A stretch of DNA of 5,055 nucleotides from an uncultured Verrucomicrobiota bacterium (lineage in GTDB: Bacteria; Verrucomicrobiota; Verrucomicrobiia; Limisphaerales; UBA1096). The position numbers were made by a program, and so were the translations under genes. Shown piece after piece: positions 4,479 through 5,055 of this stretch. The stretch lies in contig CAJWPV010000146.1 in the NCBI GenBank assembly GCA_913045395.1, forward strand, positions 1 to 5,055. Direction: 5' to 3'. The notes under the pieces are model-generated. The model was not told the DNA's origin. It ran no database searches and was given only the letters and a program-made list of their open reading frames with translations. Each line of letters begins with the position of its first letter. Position 1 is the stretch's first letter.

Positions 4479-5055
4479 TTAGTTGACCGTAAACTGCAGG
4501 ATGCGTGCCGCTGTTCCCTTTGCCTCATTGCCGGGTGGCTTAGCCAGGCGCAGCTTGACCGAGTGTTTGCCCGGTGTGAGGTCGGTGGCGAACATCACCG
4601 TGCGCGGGTAGTGCAGCCCCCGGCTGTAGTGGTGGTATAGGTTCACCGGCTTGAAAGTCCCGTTATCGATGCTCACCTCCAGCACTCCCGCGTCCGGCCC
4701 GGCGAGCACGTAAGCCCCGAGAGCCCGGCCCTCAAACTCAAACGATACCCCGCCACTTGCACGTCCGCCGCAGAGCAGCTTCAGTCCGGCGAACGTCTCG
4801 CGGAAACTCCCCGGGATTTTCTTCCACTCCGGCACATGCCACACCCAGCCATCGCCGCGCTTGGCCAAGCCGGGCGACAGGAATTGGCCGTTGAAAAAAC
4901 TCCCCGCATCGAGCGGCTTTGGCGGGAGCAGCACCGGACCCTTGGCCGCATTCGCCGACAACGGCTTAGCCCAGCGGCGATCCAGCAACTCGCCGATCAA
5001 TTCACTTGCCACCGCGTTTCCGGCAGGCTTGGGGTGCGTGCCGCCGTATTCTTCC
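4479..5055 (-). CDS. SGNH/GDSL hydrolase, C-terminal part (5' end outside window)
   Basis: The frame is open to the right edge and stops at TAA 4481-4479, giving 191 visible residues. The GTG at 5012 is internal, because the residues before it (EEYGGTHPKPAGNA) continue a block V of SGNH hydrolases, with the catalytic histidine in T-H-P. The catalytic serine, oxyanion glycine and asparagine blocks lie outside the window. A helix ASELIGELLDRRW closes the catalytic domain. From about residue 53 a second, beta-rich domain follows (FFNGQF, DGWVWHVPEWKKIPGSFR, AGPDAG at 118-123, LHYPRTVMF, AARILQFTVN at the end). This C-terminal domain is typical of SGNH hydrolases in planctomycetes and verrucomicrobia. 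Such enzymes are mostly secreted esterases that deacylate carbohydrates, though the substrate here is unknown. One oddity is that the aspartate expected three residues before the histidine is a glycine. It is the first visible gene of the minus-strand run. Confidence 0.85.
   Translation of the reverse strand, partial: EEYGGTHPKPAGNAVASELIGELLDRRWAKPLSANAAKGPVLLPPKPLDAGSFFNGQFLSPGLAKRGDGWVWHVPEWKKIPGSFRETFAGLKLLCGGRASGGVSFEFEGRALGAYVLAGPDAGVLEVSIDNGTFKPVNLYHHYSRGLHYPRTVMFATDLTPGKHSVKLRLAKPPGNEAKGTAARILQFTVN

Noticed and set aside
5010..5012. GTG at 5012 as the start of the right-edge gene
   Set aside because: The residues before it form the catalytic histidine block of an SGNH hydrolase in the same frame, so this is an internal valine.
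1..5055. CRISPR array, tRNA, rRNA, insertion sequence or riboswitch
   Set aside because: No regularly spaced repeats, cloverleaf, transposase motifs, paired terminal inverted repeats or known riboswitch core were seen on either strand.

Overview
The window looks like a chromosomal segment of a GC-rich member of the Verrucomicrobiota (or a close PVC-group relative). The main reason is a tandem pair of prepilin-type proteins with the N-terminal signature [20 protein letters not shown] followed by LPALAKAK, a C-N-N-N-R-Q-L block and an H-X9-DG motif. Such proteins occur in many copies in Verrucomicrobiota, Lentisphaerae and Planctomycetes. The SGNH hydrolase at the right edge also has a C-terminal domain of a type common in PVC genomes. 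This placement rests on recognised family features, not on a marker gene.

Layout, left to right. The 3' end of a plus-strand multi-pass membrane protein (DUF2339-like) enters from the left edge and stops at 392. It converges on a run of six minus-strand genes that fills the rest of the window. A perfect 20-bp palindrome (395-414) separates the convergent stop codons and may act as a bidirectional terminator. In their direction of transcription (right to left) the minus-strand genes are: an SGNH/GDSL hydrolase cut by the right edge (4479-5055); two paralogous H-X9-DG prepilin-like proteins (3469-4383 and 2439-3407); a secreted alpha/beta-hydrolase esterase (1642-2379); a 102-residue protein that may be DsrE-like (1302-1610); and a metallo-beta-lactamase-fold hydrolase with an N-terminal XRE-type helix-turn-helix domain (423-1241).

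The gaps between minus-strand genes are 31 to 95 bases, so co-transcription of some or all of them is possible. No convincing promoter was found inside the cluster. Functionally the cluster falls into two parts. The right part (SGNH hydrolase, two pseudopilin-like proteins, secreted esterase) fits export and deacylation of polymers such as decorated polysaccharides, but no polysaccharide-cleaving enzyme is visible. The left part (DsrE-like candidate plus HTH-MBL hydrolase) looks like a cytoplasmic pair, possibly linked to thiol or sulfur chemistry; this link is weak inference.

The non-coding sequence is sparse but not random. Three of the minus-strand genes have a related 10-bp core (consensus MGCGYTTGGC, plus strand) 9 to 11 bases beyond their stop codons, which suggests a dispersed repeat or a shared 3'-end signal. 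The two pilin genes are also about 94% identical in DNA over their N-terminal 84 bases. No tRNA, rRNA, CRISPR array, insertion sequence or riboswitch was recognised, and no gene-free stretch exceeds 300 bases.
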